Shown here: one piece after another, positions 17,913-28,561 of the stretch
Position numbering within the stretch: the stretch's first letter is position 1
Layout: each line of letters opens with the position of its first letter
Source of the DNA: Setomelanomma holmii
Lineage: Eukaryota > Ascomycota > Dothideomycetes > Pleosporales > Phaeosphaeriaceae
Length of the DNA: 64,000 bases
Direction: 5' to 3'
Assembly: GCA_010015745.1 (NCBI GenBank)
Contig: ML978186.1
Coordinates: 186,001-250,000 of the forward strand
Notes under the pieces: model-generated
The model's database searches: none
The model's input: only the letters and a program-made list of their open reading frames with translations
What the model was told of the DNA's origin: nothing
Position numbers and translations under genes: made by a program

Positions 17913-19493
17913 ATGGCGCTCAACAACATGCTAAACCGCGTAACATCCTCGCCCACGCTCATCCTCCTCGCCGCATCAGCAGTCCTCCTGACAAGTTATG
18001 TCATCATACATACCTTCTTCATTCGCAAACTTCCCGCAAACGCACCACCTGAAGTCAACGACAACTTCCCCGTAAGCGGCGCAATTGGGTTTTGGACACG
18101 AAGATGGGACTGGTTTCGACGGCAAAGAGACCAAGCAAAGACCGGCAACTTCTCCTTTCATGCAGGACCAAACACAATTGTTGCGCTGTCAGGTGACAAA
18201 GGGCGGCAGCTGTTCTTCGACAGCAAGGACCTAGGCTTTGCCGAAGGCTACGCGGTGCTATTTGGTCAAGCACCCAAGGTCCAACAACTTGACGATGGCA
18301 CTGGCAAGGACGATGACTTGAACAACCACTTCAGTCGCCGTCTGACGCACCTGCTGAAGAACGAGCAGTTCCGCAAGAAGCTACCCACGCTCATCTCTGA
18401 TGTGCAGGAAGCGATTGATGCTATCCGAAATGACCCTAGCGGCAGAACAAACCCCTTCGAGAGCCTGTACCGCGTCGTCTTTCGCCTCACCATTCGCATG
18501 GTAGCTGCAGATGAGATCGCCGACGATCCACAGGTGCTAGAAGAGACACTAAGGCTTTTCGAATACATCGATAACAGCGCGACTGCCACATCGATCATGT
18601 TTCCTAAGATACCGTCTCCAGCGATCTTGAAGCGCACATATGCTGGTGCGCGCCTTTATTTTTTGATCGAGAACATCATCAAGAAGCGGGCGGCGAGCGA
18701 CGAGAAGCACGATGATGCGCTACAATATATGTTGGACAAGGGGGACAGGACGTTTAAAGTGGTTGAGTTCATTGTCGGAGCCCTTTTCGCAGGCCTCCTG
18801 AACAGTGGCATCAATGCGGCATGGGTCATGTGCTATCTCGCTACATCGCCAGAGTGGTTGGCAAAGACACAGGAAGAAGTGCGCAACACAGCAGCCAAGT
18901 ACGCCAAAGATGCCAACGCGCCGCTGCGGTTTCAACTTGAAGATGTGCCACTGGAGGCATGGGAGGCCGAGTTCCCCATTGTGGACATGTGCTTGCGCGA
19001 CTCGATTCGGTTGAACTTACTTGGCACTGCGATGCGGAGAAATATCTGTGGCAAGGCCATACCGACAGGAAATGGCAACGAGGTCATACCTCCAGGCGCC
19101 TTCGTCACCTACGCAACCGGCGATATCCACCTAGACCCGGATGCTTACGTTGATCCATATAAGTGGGATCCCGCGAGGTACCTGCCAGAGCGCGCTGAGG
19201 ACAAAAAGAAGGACATCCATGGCTTCGTCGGGTGGGGCGTCGGTCGACATCCATGCTGTAAGTTTATTTTGACTCTAGCAAGAGCACATGCTAATGCTTT
19301 CATAGTGGGCATGCGCTTTGCGAAGCTTGAGCAGAACATCATTACCGCCTACTTCATCGCTTCGTTTGATTTCCACCTCGAGGACAAGCGTGGCAACAAA
19401 ATGGACACAGCGCCAACGCTCGACTTCAATCGTCATTCTGCTCACAAACCAAAGGTTCAACAATTTCTGAGGGTGAAGCCAAAGGAGAAGTGA
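17913..19493 (+). CDS. Membrane-anchored cytochrome P450 with an atypical I-helix (two exons)
   Basis: ATG 17913 is chosen because it directly precedes the N-terminal membrane anchor (TLILLAASAVLLTSYVII) and has context AACATGGC. A 48-nt intron at 19258-19305 (GTAAGT..TGCTAAT..ATAG) splits the heme-binding loop; splicing gives FVGWGVGRHPC-LGMRFAKLE, the canonical FxxGxxxCxG. Its length is a multiple of three, so the unspliced frame also stays open. The product is 510 residues, a normal P450 length, and the PERF-like region is DPARYLPER. Two features are odd: the I-helix reads FAGLLNSGINAAW instead of AGxDT, so the acid-alcohol pair for O2 activation is absent, and the K-helix has DSIR instead of ExxR. 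Non-hydroxylating P450s (prostacyclin-synthase/CYP8-like) have similarly altered I-helices. Likely location is the ER membrane; substrate is unknown. Neighbours are F-box relics, so no pathway is implied. Confidence 0.9.
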   Translation: MALNNMLNRVTSSPTLILLAASAVLLTSYVIIHTFFIRKLPANAPPEVNDNFPVSGAIGFWTRRWDWFRRQRDQAKTGNFSFHAGPNTIVALSGDKGRQLFFDSKDLGFAEGYAVLFGQAPKVQQLDDGTGKDDDLNNHFSRRLTHLLKNEQFRKKLPTLISDVQEAIDAIRNDPSGRTNPFESLYRVVFRLTIRMVAADEIADDPQVLEETLRLFEYIDNSATATSIMFPKIPSPAILKRTYAGARLYFLIENIIKKRAASDEKHDDALQYMLDKGDRTFKVVEFIVGALFAGLLNSGINAAWVMCYLATSPEWLAKTQEEVRNTAAKYAKDANAPLRFQLEDVPLEAWEAEFPIVDMCLRDSIRLNLLGTAMRRNICGKAIPTGNGNEVIPPGAFVTYATGDIHLDPDAYVDPYKWDPARYLPERAEDKKKDIHGFVGWGVGRHPCCKFILTLARAHANAFIVGMRFAKLEQNIITAYFIASFDFHLEDKRGNKMDTAPTLDFNRHSAHKPKVQQFLRVKPKEK

Positions 19494-19738
19494 TTCCCGT
19501 GAAAGTGCAGCAAACGTTGTTCGCGCCTTCCTTTCTAGATACACAATGTTCACTCACAGTATCCGGTCGCTTTTGCCTGCGCGGGTACTGTCTCTGTACA
19601 ATCCCGTGCTTCTTTCGCATTCTATGACCTCATATTCGACGTCTCATAACCTTCTTTCCTTTCTACATCACCTTTCACACCAATCGCTTTCTCAACCTCC
19701 ACATCGCATCCATCGCAAACACACCACTCCCATAGTGA

Positions 19739-21193
19739 ATGCTTCGACGTCAACGACCTAAGCCCGCAAAGAAGCGCCGAGTCAGTAGCACCCATCTCGC
19801 CGCCATGGCGATCAACGAGACGACTACAGCATTACCACATGAAAATGCCACTTCGATCACGCAAGCCAAAATGGGGTCGACTCCTGGCCCAGAACCAGTC
19901 TACCGAACGAACCTGCTGGATTTGCCTGACGAGCTGCTGCTTCAAGTTGCCTCAGAACTACGCGGGGATCGAGCTATGATCGAATTTGCATTGGCAAGCA
20001 AGCATACCCATGAGATTGCAAAGGATGCCATGACGAAAAACTTGGTTATCCGTAAGAACGGAATAAAGAAGGCGCTCGACATGCTTCTTGAACATTCCGA
20101 CCTGATACCAAAGGTCAACGCTGTTGATCTTAGGGAATATCAATCTGATCACATCTTCCGATCCCGTCTACACATAGAACGCTGCAACTGCGAGCAGTGC
20201 ATCTGTGTGAGCGATACAAGCTTTGGTCGCAAGGCAAAGGACTTATTGCGGGATCTGATCACTAATTCTGGGGCAACAATGACCTTGGACATTCTACAAA
20301 CCTTGAAGCCCATGAACAACGAGATCTGGACGAGCAACCACCGATTGTTCTTGCAGATTCTCATGTTCATATTACCCAACATCCAGAAGATTACTGTCCA
20401 GCTACCTACCGGTCGGCGGTCGGCTTTCAACCTTTTGATCTTATTCGGAAACACTCGATACCCAGTCGCGAACACGGACTTTCGTCCCATCGATCCATTC
20501 TGGGCAGCGGCTACTACTAAGACACATCGCACCTTACGATCGCTTACTATCCACCCGTCCACTGTGTTGCGAGCCCCTGCTTTGCGCGAAGTCTTTCTGG
20601 ATTATACCGACGCGGCATGGGGAGTTTCTGGAGAGCACGTCATCTCGCTTCCGGGGCTCCACAACCTCAAACATCTGGATGTACCAATGTACGCGCTTGG
20701 TCTTCCACAGAGCTTGGTCTTTCAGGCTGAAGGCGATGATGAGATGGATTCCGTGGATGTTTCCATACCGCACCAGGCAGGCGCCATCGTCAGCTTTTCG
20801 ACAGTCAAGCTTCCCGCGAAGATATTGCCCTATTCTTTAACGAAACTGCAACTCCGATTGTGAAACGAACGCACGTTCGCGCTACTGCACTATATCAGCC
20901 TCGTCCCAGCTGAGCGACATCAATTGCAGCTCGTCCAATGTCACTTCCCCCCTTGTGCTCACACAAGCATCTCGCAATGCATTCGGGCTGCTTTAGGGAC
21001 TCTGGACTACATTACTATCCTCTCTGAGCTTGAGCTGACCGGAGTCAGGGTAATTTGCTACACTGGCTCTGACGGAAAGCCCACGGACATGCACCGTGAG
21101 CTAACGCTCATGTCTTTAATCCCGTCAGTCGTCTCGACTCGAACGCCGACTCTTCCTCGAGCAAGCTGCCAACCACTTCGAACTGTTCAGTAG
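19739..21193 (+). pseudogene. F-box protein 2, truncated by an in-frame TGA
   Basis: From ATG 19739 (alternative Met at 19805) 374 codons are open to TGA 20861-20863. The F-box is LLDLPDELLLQVASELRGD followed by FALASKHTHEIAKDAM; a region with CNCEQCIC and LRR-like hydrophobic spacing follows. After the TGA the same frame continues in family-like sequence (NERTFALLHYISLVPAERHQ, then IRAALGTLDYITILSELELT) to 21193, so the stop is probably a recent CGA-to-TGA change. Beyond about 21090 similarity fades. A truncated 374-residue protein could still be made, since the F-box and most of the body are intact. Known family role: SCF ubiquitin ligase adaptor. Confidence 0.7.
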
Positions 21194-22167
21194 TCCAACT
21201 TTCGAAGGTTGCCTGTGGACCAATGTTGGCTTCTTCCACGGTGCTAAGAACAGCCGTGCAGACCCTGGTATCCGGCCACCCGACATGCTGCCTGAGCTTC
21301 GTCTGGATCGCAACCTCATTTTCCAGCAGCCCATTCACAAGCTGTCCACCCGTCGGCGGCGCTCGCTCGATCTAAACAAGGTCCAATTCACTTGGCGGCC
21401 GACTATATCAAAGGTATGGCCAATCCATGCCTCATTCACCGATGTCGCATTCCGTGGCATGCGCGTGGTTATGTCAACAAGCTGCTGAAGTGGAAGGTTA
21501 AGGCCGGCCGAAAACGAAAGACTACCAAGCAAATCGATATAGAGCACCAAGCTGACCGTGACAACGAACAGGAATTGGACCGCCTTCAATGTCTCGAGAA
21601 AGACCACAACACCTGCACCGTCTGGCCGATTTCGAAGAGCACTGCGATGCGCCATCCGCAAGGCCGTGCTGCCCGGGAGACTCCCATCTACGTCAAAGGC
21701 ACTTTGGAGCGTGTGGGTACTTCTTCATGTTTCGAGGTGCAGTTGTGGCATAATGTAAATTGGCCGTCTTTTATCCAACCACATGTGTGCTAGATAGCGG
21801 ATGGAAGATCTGCTGACACTAGACAGGATTTGACTTAGAGAACTTTATTGTTCATGAATCTCAACGAATGAATGCATGTAAGCTATGTCGAAATTGTGCC
21901 TGAGTGAAAGCTGTGACCTACGTGACGGCGCGCGATGCGCGTAATGTGCCTTTCGTGCCGCAATCCGTTGCCCTGCAATGAAAGTCGTCTCGACCAAGAT
22001 ATATTGACGCCTTTGGCGACATACACAAACTTGCTGATTGAGTTGACGTGGCCTGCGTCAACAACCCGCTCTTGCTCAGCCTACCGCAGCCTGCGCCTGC
22101 CTAGCCATATCCGCCCCACCATATCAACAGCACGCCGCACTAACCTCGTCGCAGCCCTTTGCCAACC
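21194..22167. other. Spacer between F-box genes 2 and 3
   Basis: Frames up to 133 codons (21392-21793) lack motifs and have equally long antisense partners. The stretch may be the decayed 3' end of F-box gene 2. Nothing else is recognised. Confidence 0.4.
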
Positions 22168-22862
22168 ATGCTTAGACCTCCGGACTCCTCCATTCCTACT
22201 CGAACGTCAATACACGACTTTCCCGACGAGCTCTTGCTGAGTATTGGCGCGCAGTTCACACACTTGCGTCGGAATCGGGACCTTGCAAGTCTCTCGCTCG
22301 TGTCGAAGAACTGGCGCATCATCGCGCAGGAATGGATGCTCAAGACACCGCGCTTCAACCTCACACACATCGACAAATACCTCTGGGAAATTGGACACCA
22401 CGCGCATCTCCTCCCACAGATCCATTCTCTCGACATATGGAGCCAGAGCGAAAACCGCGTCAGCTTCGACAGTGCAGGCTTGCCTGATCGCAAATACGTC
22501 CCCACATTTGCGCCCATCTTCTTGTGGGACGTGACCTTTATCGACAAATACTACGAGGTGATCGAGCACTATGCTCATGACAAACGACATGCATGGCAGT
22601 GGCAGGTGGCGCTCAGAGACGATTGGTTTCACAGTCGACTTGACACCATCTACGACTTCCGATCATTCGAGAACTTGAAAGAAGTCAGCATCAGGATGAG
22701 AGCATTGTGGTGATGTCCGCGACGAGCTCTACCACAGCCACCTGATCCGAGGGAGTTGTTCCCGCCTAGCTTAGAGGTATTGAGAATCACGGAAGCAAAT
22801 AGTGGTACTTCATTGTGTGTTGCTATCTTGTGCATTGCGAAGCAGGAAGAACACTTTCCGAA

Positions 22863-22870
22863 GTTACGCA
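22863..22870 (+). repeat. Left 8-bp target-site duplication of the hAT element
   Basis: GTTACGCA, matching GTTGCGCA at 26034-26041 at seven of eight positions. Confidence 0.85.
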
Positions 22871-25800
22871 CAGCGCTTCCAACGAGACGTAGTACGAGCA
22901 GGTACCAATACTGGGTATTGCTTAATAAGCAGTAAGTAGCCGCTGTGAATGGGTCGGTATAGTAGCCGTAGTGGTGACGATTTGGGAGCAGTACTGCGAC
23001 GCTACTGCCGTGCAACCACGAGAAAAGGGGAAGAAAATTTGCGCGGATGCAGGCGCTGTTAGGCCTGCAGCTGTCTCGTTTTGTTAGCAAACTACACGTA
23101 GTTGCGGACATGAGCGCGCAACGCGACGCGTTGTTGTTCGCCAGTGGAGGCGGTGGAGTATAACTTACACCAAATTGTTTCTACCTCATCCCATCTTCCC
23201 AACCTCATCTCATCTTTTTTACTGCCAAAACGTACTCTCCCGCACAGTATGAATTGCCAATCTCAACCTCTATTGGCTCCCGCCAGCAGCCCTGTTGTTG
23301 CACCCATCTTCCACTCCGCTGCCTCTAAACGGCTTGCCAAAGCTCGCGCATCGTCGTCGTCGTCGGCCTCGAGCCCGTCGATTGTAGAGCGTCCTCATAC
23401 TTGGCCCAGTGGCGATCTTGGTGTTGTAGGCGAGCAGTTCGAGGCGGATTTCAGCCACGTATACCTCAATGGGCAGAAGCTCGTGGCAGGGCGTTTAGGG
23501 TACAAAGTGAGGTTAAAGAGCGCGTTGATTGGCAACAGAGAGGCGTCTCCCATCTGGCAGTATGGTGTTGAGCTGGAGTACTTGGCCGACGACTTGACTA
23601 CAACAGTTAGACCCTGGCTTTGCAAGCAGTGCCATCTTAACCGCGCAGTTAACGACGCCAAAGCTGTAAGCGGTACTCACCGTATTGTAAGCCATCTCAT
23701 TAAGCTCCACCGCATTGATCCCTACACCGGCATCCTTCCAGAAGCCCCGCCAAGCTCGGGGTTCTCATCTCCATTCAAAGCAGCAAAGGTAGCAGGCAGT
23801 AGCAGCGTTATATCGCACTCTCCGTGGCAAGAGGAGTCGTTACAGAGCGCCCTAGTCGACTGGGTGATCCTAAAGGATGTGAGCTTCTTGAATGCGGTGT
23901 CATCAGAGCTTCGAGGATTACTCACATGGAATCGACGCAGTCTGCCTAACGCGCTGCCAAATACCCCAACTACAATGCGCCGATACGTCCTCAACACCAT
24001 GGAGGAGAGGATAGGCGAGATTAGAGCGTTGTTGCAAGCAGCGAGTAGAAAGATCAGCCTCAGCGTAGATGTGTGGACGTCATGTAACCACCTGAGCTTC
24101 CTTGGTGTTGTCGGCCACTTTGTCGGTAAGTACCGACACCGCCTCCCTATACAGCAGGATCTGCCAGGTTCTGCCACTTTGCCCGGCGCGACCTGCCGTT
24201 TAGACTGGGCGGTCAGCTTAGCGCGGCAAAAAAGAAAACACCAAAACATTCTGATATTGAGCTAAATGACGACTTCAAGAAGAGGGATATATTGATCGCC
24301 TTCAAGAACCTATATGGCGACCATACTGGCGCGGCCCAATCCTCTATCGTACTCCAAATTATTGATACCTACGAGATCTCCCGAAAATTCCACTGCTTTG
24401 TGGGCGATAACGCTACGAGTAACGATGGCGAATTCATTAAGGGCCTCAATCAGCATCCGAACATCAACATCTCGGCCGGCGAACGCCTACGCTGTGCTGG
24501 CCATATGATCAACCTCGTCGTTAAGGCAACAATATACGGGCAAGGGGTGAGCCAATGGGAGAGGGAGCTCGCTGTTGCTGCTCCAGCAGAACAGTTCCGT
24601 CGGTTTCGGGAGCTTGGTGTTGTTGGCAAGATGCACAACTTCGTCAATGCAGTTTGTGCATCCCATAAACGTCGGGAGCTGTTCAAGACCGTGCAGAAGG
24701 AGGCAGCTGATAACGACGACGTTCTGTATACTTTTAACACGCTGCAGCTTCGGCAGGATGGCGGCGTCCACTGGCACTCAGTTTATCTTATGATGCTGCG
24801 CTGCCTCGAGCTCAAAGAACCCATCTAACGCTTCATCCGAGTCCTCCGCAACGACAACGAACTCCCTGATGACGGCCTTGGTTACAGCCCACTGACCGAC
24901 GCCCTCACTGACGACGAGTGGGACGACGCTGCCGAGCTCGTCGACTTTCTACAAGCTGCGTATGAGATGACTAAGAGGCTGGAGGGCTCTAGCAGCTGCT
25001 CCGGATGGGGATCTCTATGGCAAACTCTACCTAATTTGCAAGCTTTGTGGGCTCACTATAGCGAGGCAGCCGAGCGCCCACAGAAGACTCAATATTTCGC
25101 AAACGCTGTATCCTTTGGCCTTGAGAAACTCAACACCTACTTCGACAAGCTCCTCCTACAATCCAACGTCAGCCTCTACGCTGTAGCCACCGCGCTCCAT
25201 CCGAAGCTCCGAATAAACTGGTACAAGACGCAGTGGAAGAACTATCCTCACTGGTATCGCAAGGCAGAGTCATCTATACGCAAAGTCTTCAAAAGCTACG
25301 TCGACGAGGAGCTTGAAGCCGCGCCGGAGGACTCACAATTACTGCCTCCATCACGGCGGAAGCTCCCAGGTAGTAACAACATCACCACCGGCAGTCTCCT
25401 CTACGATCGCACGATGGAGGTAGACCTCCACTTGCTTACAAACGCAAAGAGCAAGCGGCAGAAGCGAGCAACCCAGCTTGACGAGTACTTTGACTCGCTG
25501 CTATCGGACCATACTAATGGGAGTGTAGTAGAGCTTGCGCTGCTTGAAACAGACCCATGGGGCTGGTGGCTACAAGTCGGCCGCAACCGTTATCCCATCC
25601 TCTTCAAGATCGCCACCGACTACCTCCCTATCCCCTCCACGAGCTGCGACTGCAAGCGGGCCTTCAGCAAAGCGCGCCATACAATAACCGACGATCGTAA
25701 CCTACCTGGAGGCACTACAATCGAAGCTCTACAGCTTCAAAAGAGCTGGCTGCTACAAGGCGTTGTGAACAACTCTCTCCAGGACCTTGCAAAAGTGGTG

Positions 25801-26033
25801 GGAAAGACCGATAAAAAACAGGCTCTTAGAGTGAGCAATGCACAGCTTTCGAGTTCCTTCAGCCAATCAGAGGCGAGCTACGAGTCGTAAAATTACTCCT
25901 GCAGCAGTACTACTGCTACCGGTAGTACCTCTATCCCATATTGTCACCATAGTAAGTAATTCACTCCAATGTGGGCGGTATAGTACCTAACCAAGCCAAT
26001 CAGTAGCAGTACTACTTCCTGTTGGAAACGCTG
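22871..26033 (+). mobile_element. hAT-family DNA transposon, 3,163 bp, with 8-bp target duplication
   Basis: The ends CAGCGCTTCCAAC and GTTGGAAACGCTG are imperfect inverted repeats, and similarity between the two ends extends about 130 bp inward (blocks such as GCAGTACTAC and ATTGTCACCA). The element is flanked by GTTACGCA (22863-22870) and GTTGCGCA (26034-26041), an 8-bp duplication with one A/G difference; 8 bp is the hAT hallmark. It carries one transposase gene on the plus strand, broken by a frameshift and one TAA. It sits inside F-box gene 3. Confidence 0.9.
23249..25890 (+). pseudogene. hAT transposase with BED-type zinc finger, one frameshift and one nonsense codon
   Basis: From ATG 23249 a Ser-rich start is followed by a BED-like finger (LCKQCHLNRA...HLIKLHRID). 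The first catalytic Asp region is SLSVDVWTSCNHLSFLGVVG. The frame then shifts by one base between about 24125 and 24220; the new frame runs DFKKRDILIAFKNLYGDHTG and FVGDNATSNDGEF. TAA 24826-24828 (KEPI*RFIRVLR, probably CAA originally) interrupts it, and the frame continues to TAA/stop at 25890. The C-terminal dimerisation domain is RYPILFKIATDYLPIPSTSC with KRAFSKARHTITDDRN. A GTAAGT at 24126 could be an intron donor, but no acceptor in the right phase and at normal distance was found, so decay is preferred. It belongs to a different hAT subfamily from the copies at 1970-2217 and 11809-12910. Confidence 0.85.
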
Positions 26034-26041
26034 GTTGCGCA
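26034..26041 (+). repeat. Right 8-bp target-site duplication of the hAT element
   Basis: GTTGCGCA, partner of 22863-22870. The single difference is a transition, compatible with later mutation. Confidence 0.85.
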
Positions 26042-26544
26042 AAATGGAGGTGTACTACATGAACAACTACAACACGACAGTGGAACGCGCCAAGATCGAT
26101 AGCAACCCGCATCCGCTATGGGCTCCGCACGAGATGTGTCGAGATGCGGAAATTGCACTGTATGTATATTTCCCACCGCACGAGCTCAAGACGTGGATGA
26201 TTGGTGGTGTACCGTGGAAGTTAAAGGGAGAAAGGGGGGGTAATCAGCAAAGGCTGCAGGAAGCGTATCGCAAGGCTATAGGACCATTTAGGGTCAAAGA
26301 GCCGGTGTATGACCCTATCGAGATGGATTGGCATGCGGATGGCGATGCGATCATGAGCGAGGAGGACTCAACATGGACCGAATGGTGCGACCTTTGGATG
26401 TAAAACATCGCTTCCCGGATCTCACGAACAATGAAGTTAAGGATCCAGCTATAATATGCACCTGTGTTACCATTTTAGTTCTTTCTCTGCCAAGCTACGC
26501 AACAACGACTCAGTTGTAAGCGCAGGACGCCCCGGTGGAGAATA

Positions 26545-26763
26545 GCAACGCGACGCGTTGTTGTGGGTGTACAATATGTATGTGGCCTTGGGCTTTTCTA
26601 GATAGGCAATTGCTGCAGTAGATGGCTCGTACAGCAGTACTACCGTTACTGGCCGTACTTTGCTTCCAAATTGTCACCACAATACGTAACCCACCTTGTG
26701 GGTGGCAGTACTGTAGGCTAACCGAGCCAATGGTAGCAGTACTACTGCCCGTTGGAAGCACTG
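26545..26763 (+). mobile_element. Non-autonomous or truncated relic of the same hAT family
   Basis: The segment 26630-26763 matches the right end of the 3.16-kb hAT (25905-26033), sharing CAGCAGTACTAC, ATTGTCACCA, GAGCCAATGG/AAGCCAATCA and the final GTTGGAAxCxCTG. Its left part starts with the palindrome CAACGCGACGCGTTG, which also occurs at 23119-23133 inside the full element. No transposase sequence remains. A left terminal repeat is not visible, so this may be a MITE-like deletion derivative or a fragment. Confidence 0.65.
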
Positions 26764-26969
26764 CGTCAGGAACCTTGAATTTCACCAAAACGCTTGTTAG
26801 TTGCTAGGAAGTCTTGCGCGGTACAGGAAGGAACTCACTGGGATCAGAATATCGGAGCGGTTTTTCGTTCCACTGCGCCATCTCGCTCTAGTTGGCCTAG
26901 CTGAACTCGTGCAGCCCTGCTTCCCACAGATGGTATCAATCCGGCAAAAGCTGACACAGTAGTGTGCTT

Positions 26970-28113
26970 TCATATAAAACGCAATAAGTCCATACGGATG
27001 TTCCTACAAACTCCAAAATACTCAAGTTTCCTTCTTGGAGAAATCATTTCGGTCATCAAGTCGCCCTGCACCCATACCTTCTCTTCCGTCGTCCCATAGT
27101 CTTCATCAGTCAAAGACTCCTTTAAAAAAGATGTGCGGAGTCCAGTTGAAAGGACTTGCTTCCAGCGGTCGAGCGCAGCAATGAGGGTCCTCCACCTCGC
27201 ATTGTGTCGGAAGACGAGGGCTTGATCCCGAAGCGATCGATCAAAACGCAAGTCGAGCACAACCAATAGATGAGAGAGATGAAACGCATGAACGAGCAGA
27301 CCTATATTTCCCATCGATGGAAATACACAGTCCTCGCCAAATCGTACGATCAAATTTTCGAGATTGGGTGCAGCCATGATCGCACATCCGGGATCTGCAG
27401 CATATACTGCCTGGACAGGAATATCGAGGCTCCTGAGCTGCGTGAATGGCGAGAAGTCAAGCGCAAACGACAAGTTTTCTCCGATCTCCTGGTTGTGAAC
27501 GAAGTCAATGTGTTTCACTCTCGCTTTGAGAAGAGACCGTACTTGTAGTACCCATTCAGCCATAGAAGGGTGTAAGCAGTGAGGATGGACACAGTATGGT
27601 CCACGGGAGCAACGAAATAGACGTTTGATGAGAGGCAGGTTGATCAGGGCGGTAGTGTCGATCGTTAGCGTATTGAGATGGTGAAGCTGTGCGATCAGCA
27701 ATGAGAGTCCAGCTGAGAAGAAATCGCCGACCTCATCGACGGCCTGCATCCACAGGATATTGTCTGGTGCCGGATATGCCTTTCTGATGATGTCGCAACA
27801 GCCCTCATATCCCTCGTCAGACCATATTGGCGAATGCGGGACCGAGCTCAACCATCTCGTCGATCATGTCCTCGTCGACTGCGCCTATGCGGAGATGTGT
27901 CATCTTGTCCGCGAGCTCGGGGTTCTGGTGCAGTAGGTCGATGAGTGTGAAGATGTGCTTTGGAACCACCGTGGCGTTGCGAACGAGCGCCTCACGAGCG
28001 ACTGAGCGGAAGCGGCGATTGGAAAGCACGAGGCTATGGACATCGCGCGGGCCGATCTGCAGTGCGATCGGAAGCATGAGCTCATCTGGAAGGTTGTGAA
28101 GTGATGCGGCCAT
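26970..28113 (-). pseudogene. F-box protein 4, frameshifted
   Basis: From ATG 28113 (minus strand) the frame reads MAASLHNLPDELMLPIALQI, then SLVLSNRRFRSVAREALVRN and TVVPKHIFTLIDLLHQNPEL, an F-box with the family linker. It stops at 27817 right after ELGPAFANMV. The body resumes one base out of phase at about 27835 with SDEGYEGCCDIIRKAYPAPD and stays open to 26970 (HLNTLTIDTTALINLPLIKR, later KLEYFGVCRNIRMDLLRFI). One single-base indel within 27817-27850 explains the break; a short intron is not supported by borders. Apart from this, about 380 codons are undamaged, so this is one of the younger losses in the cluster. Confidence 0.7.
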
Positions 28114-28561
28114 GAAGTCAACGGTCGGACAGTGAAGCGCTCTTTCGCAAGTTGGTGATTGAGTCGGAGAACAAGGCGGTCGTCGGCGCTTATCAAAGCG
28201 GAGGTGATCAAAAGTAGACCTGCGACAAATTATCGCGACATTCACTCCTCGACAAAATGTTAGTCCGAGCGCCTTGATGCGGCGCGCTCCCTGCAATATG
28301 AGCACTCTCACAGCCTATTCTGCTTTCCGAACTCGTACCACAGACCCGGACCTCCTCAACTTGAAGCTTGGTCCGCCGCCTAGACATTCCTGACTGTTCA
28401 TAATGGATCACAGCAAGCATAACCTCGAGCTGACTTGCTGAACGGCGACCGGTTTTGGGCAAGCGACAAACGACGCTGTCGTCGCTGCACTTGGCATCTT
28501 CCGACGAAACTGCGGAGACGAAGAGCAGTACCTGGCGCGCTTTCTACCGCTACTGATCCCC
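28114..28561. other. Spacer between divergent F-box genes 4 and 5
   Basis: It should hold the upstream regions of both genes. Only chance frames are seen, and the start codon of F-box gene 5 was not identified with confidence. Confidence 0.4.

Larger units (their letters stand above)
22168..26403 (+). pseudogene. F-box protein 3, split by a hAT insertion and by a TGA
   Basis: The left part starts at ATG 22168 with TSIHDFPDELLLSIGAQFTH, then SLVSKNWRIIAQEWMLKTPR: a clear F-box and linker. It runs to TGA 22711-22713 and, in the same frame, on through CPRRALPQPPDPRELFPPSL and LEVLRITEAN to the hAT insertion. The right part (26042-26403) resumes in the same frame once the element and one 8-bp target copy are left out: FPKLR-KMEVYYMNNYNTTVER, ending ..STWTEWCDLWM at TAA 26401-26403. 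The pre-insertion gene was thus one exon of about 360 codons. The TGA suggests a second, point-mutational hit. Neither half can give a complete protein. Confidence 0.8.

Noticed and set aside
23144..23248. Extension of the hAT transposase upstream of ATG 23249
   Set aside because: It lacks an ATG in frame and runs into the terminal region of the element.
24126..24290. Intron in the hAT transposase starting at GTAAGT 24126
   Set aside because: Acceptors in the right phase occur only 29-32 nt away; more distant ones give the wrong frame. A frameshift is simpler.
26035..26403. Independent small gene of 122 codons
   Set aside because: It is in frame with the left half of F-box gene 3 once the hAT and one target copy are excluded, so it is that gene's 3' end.
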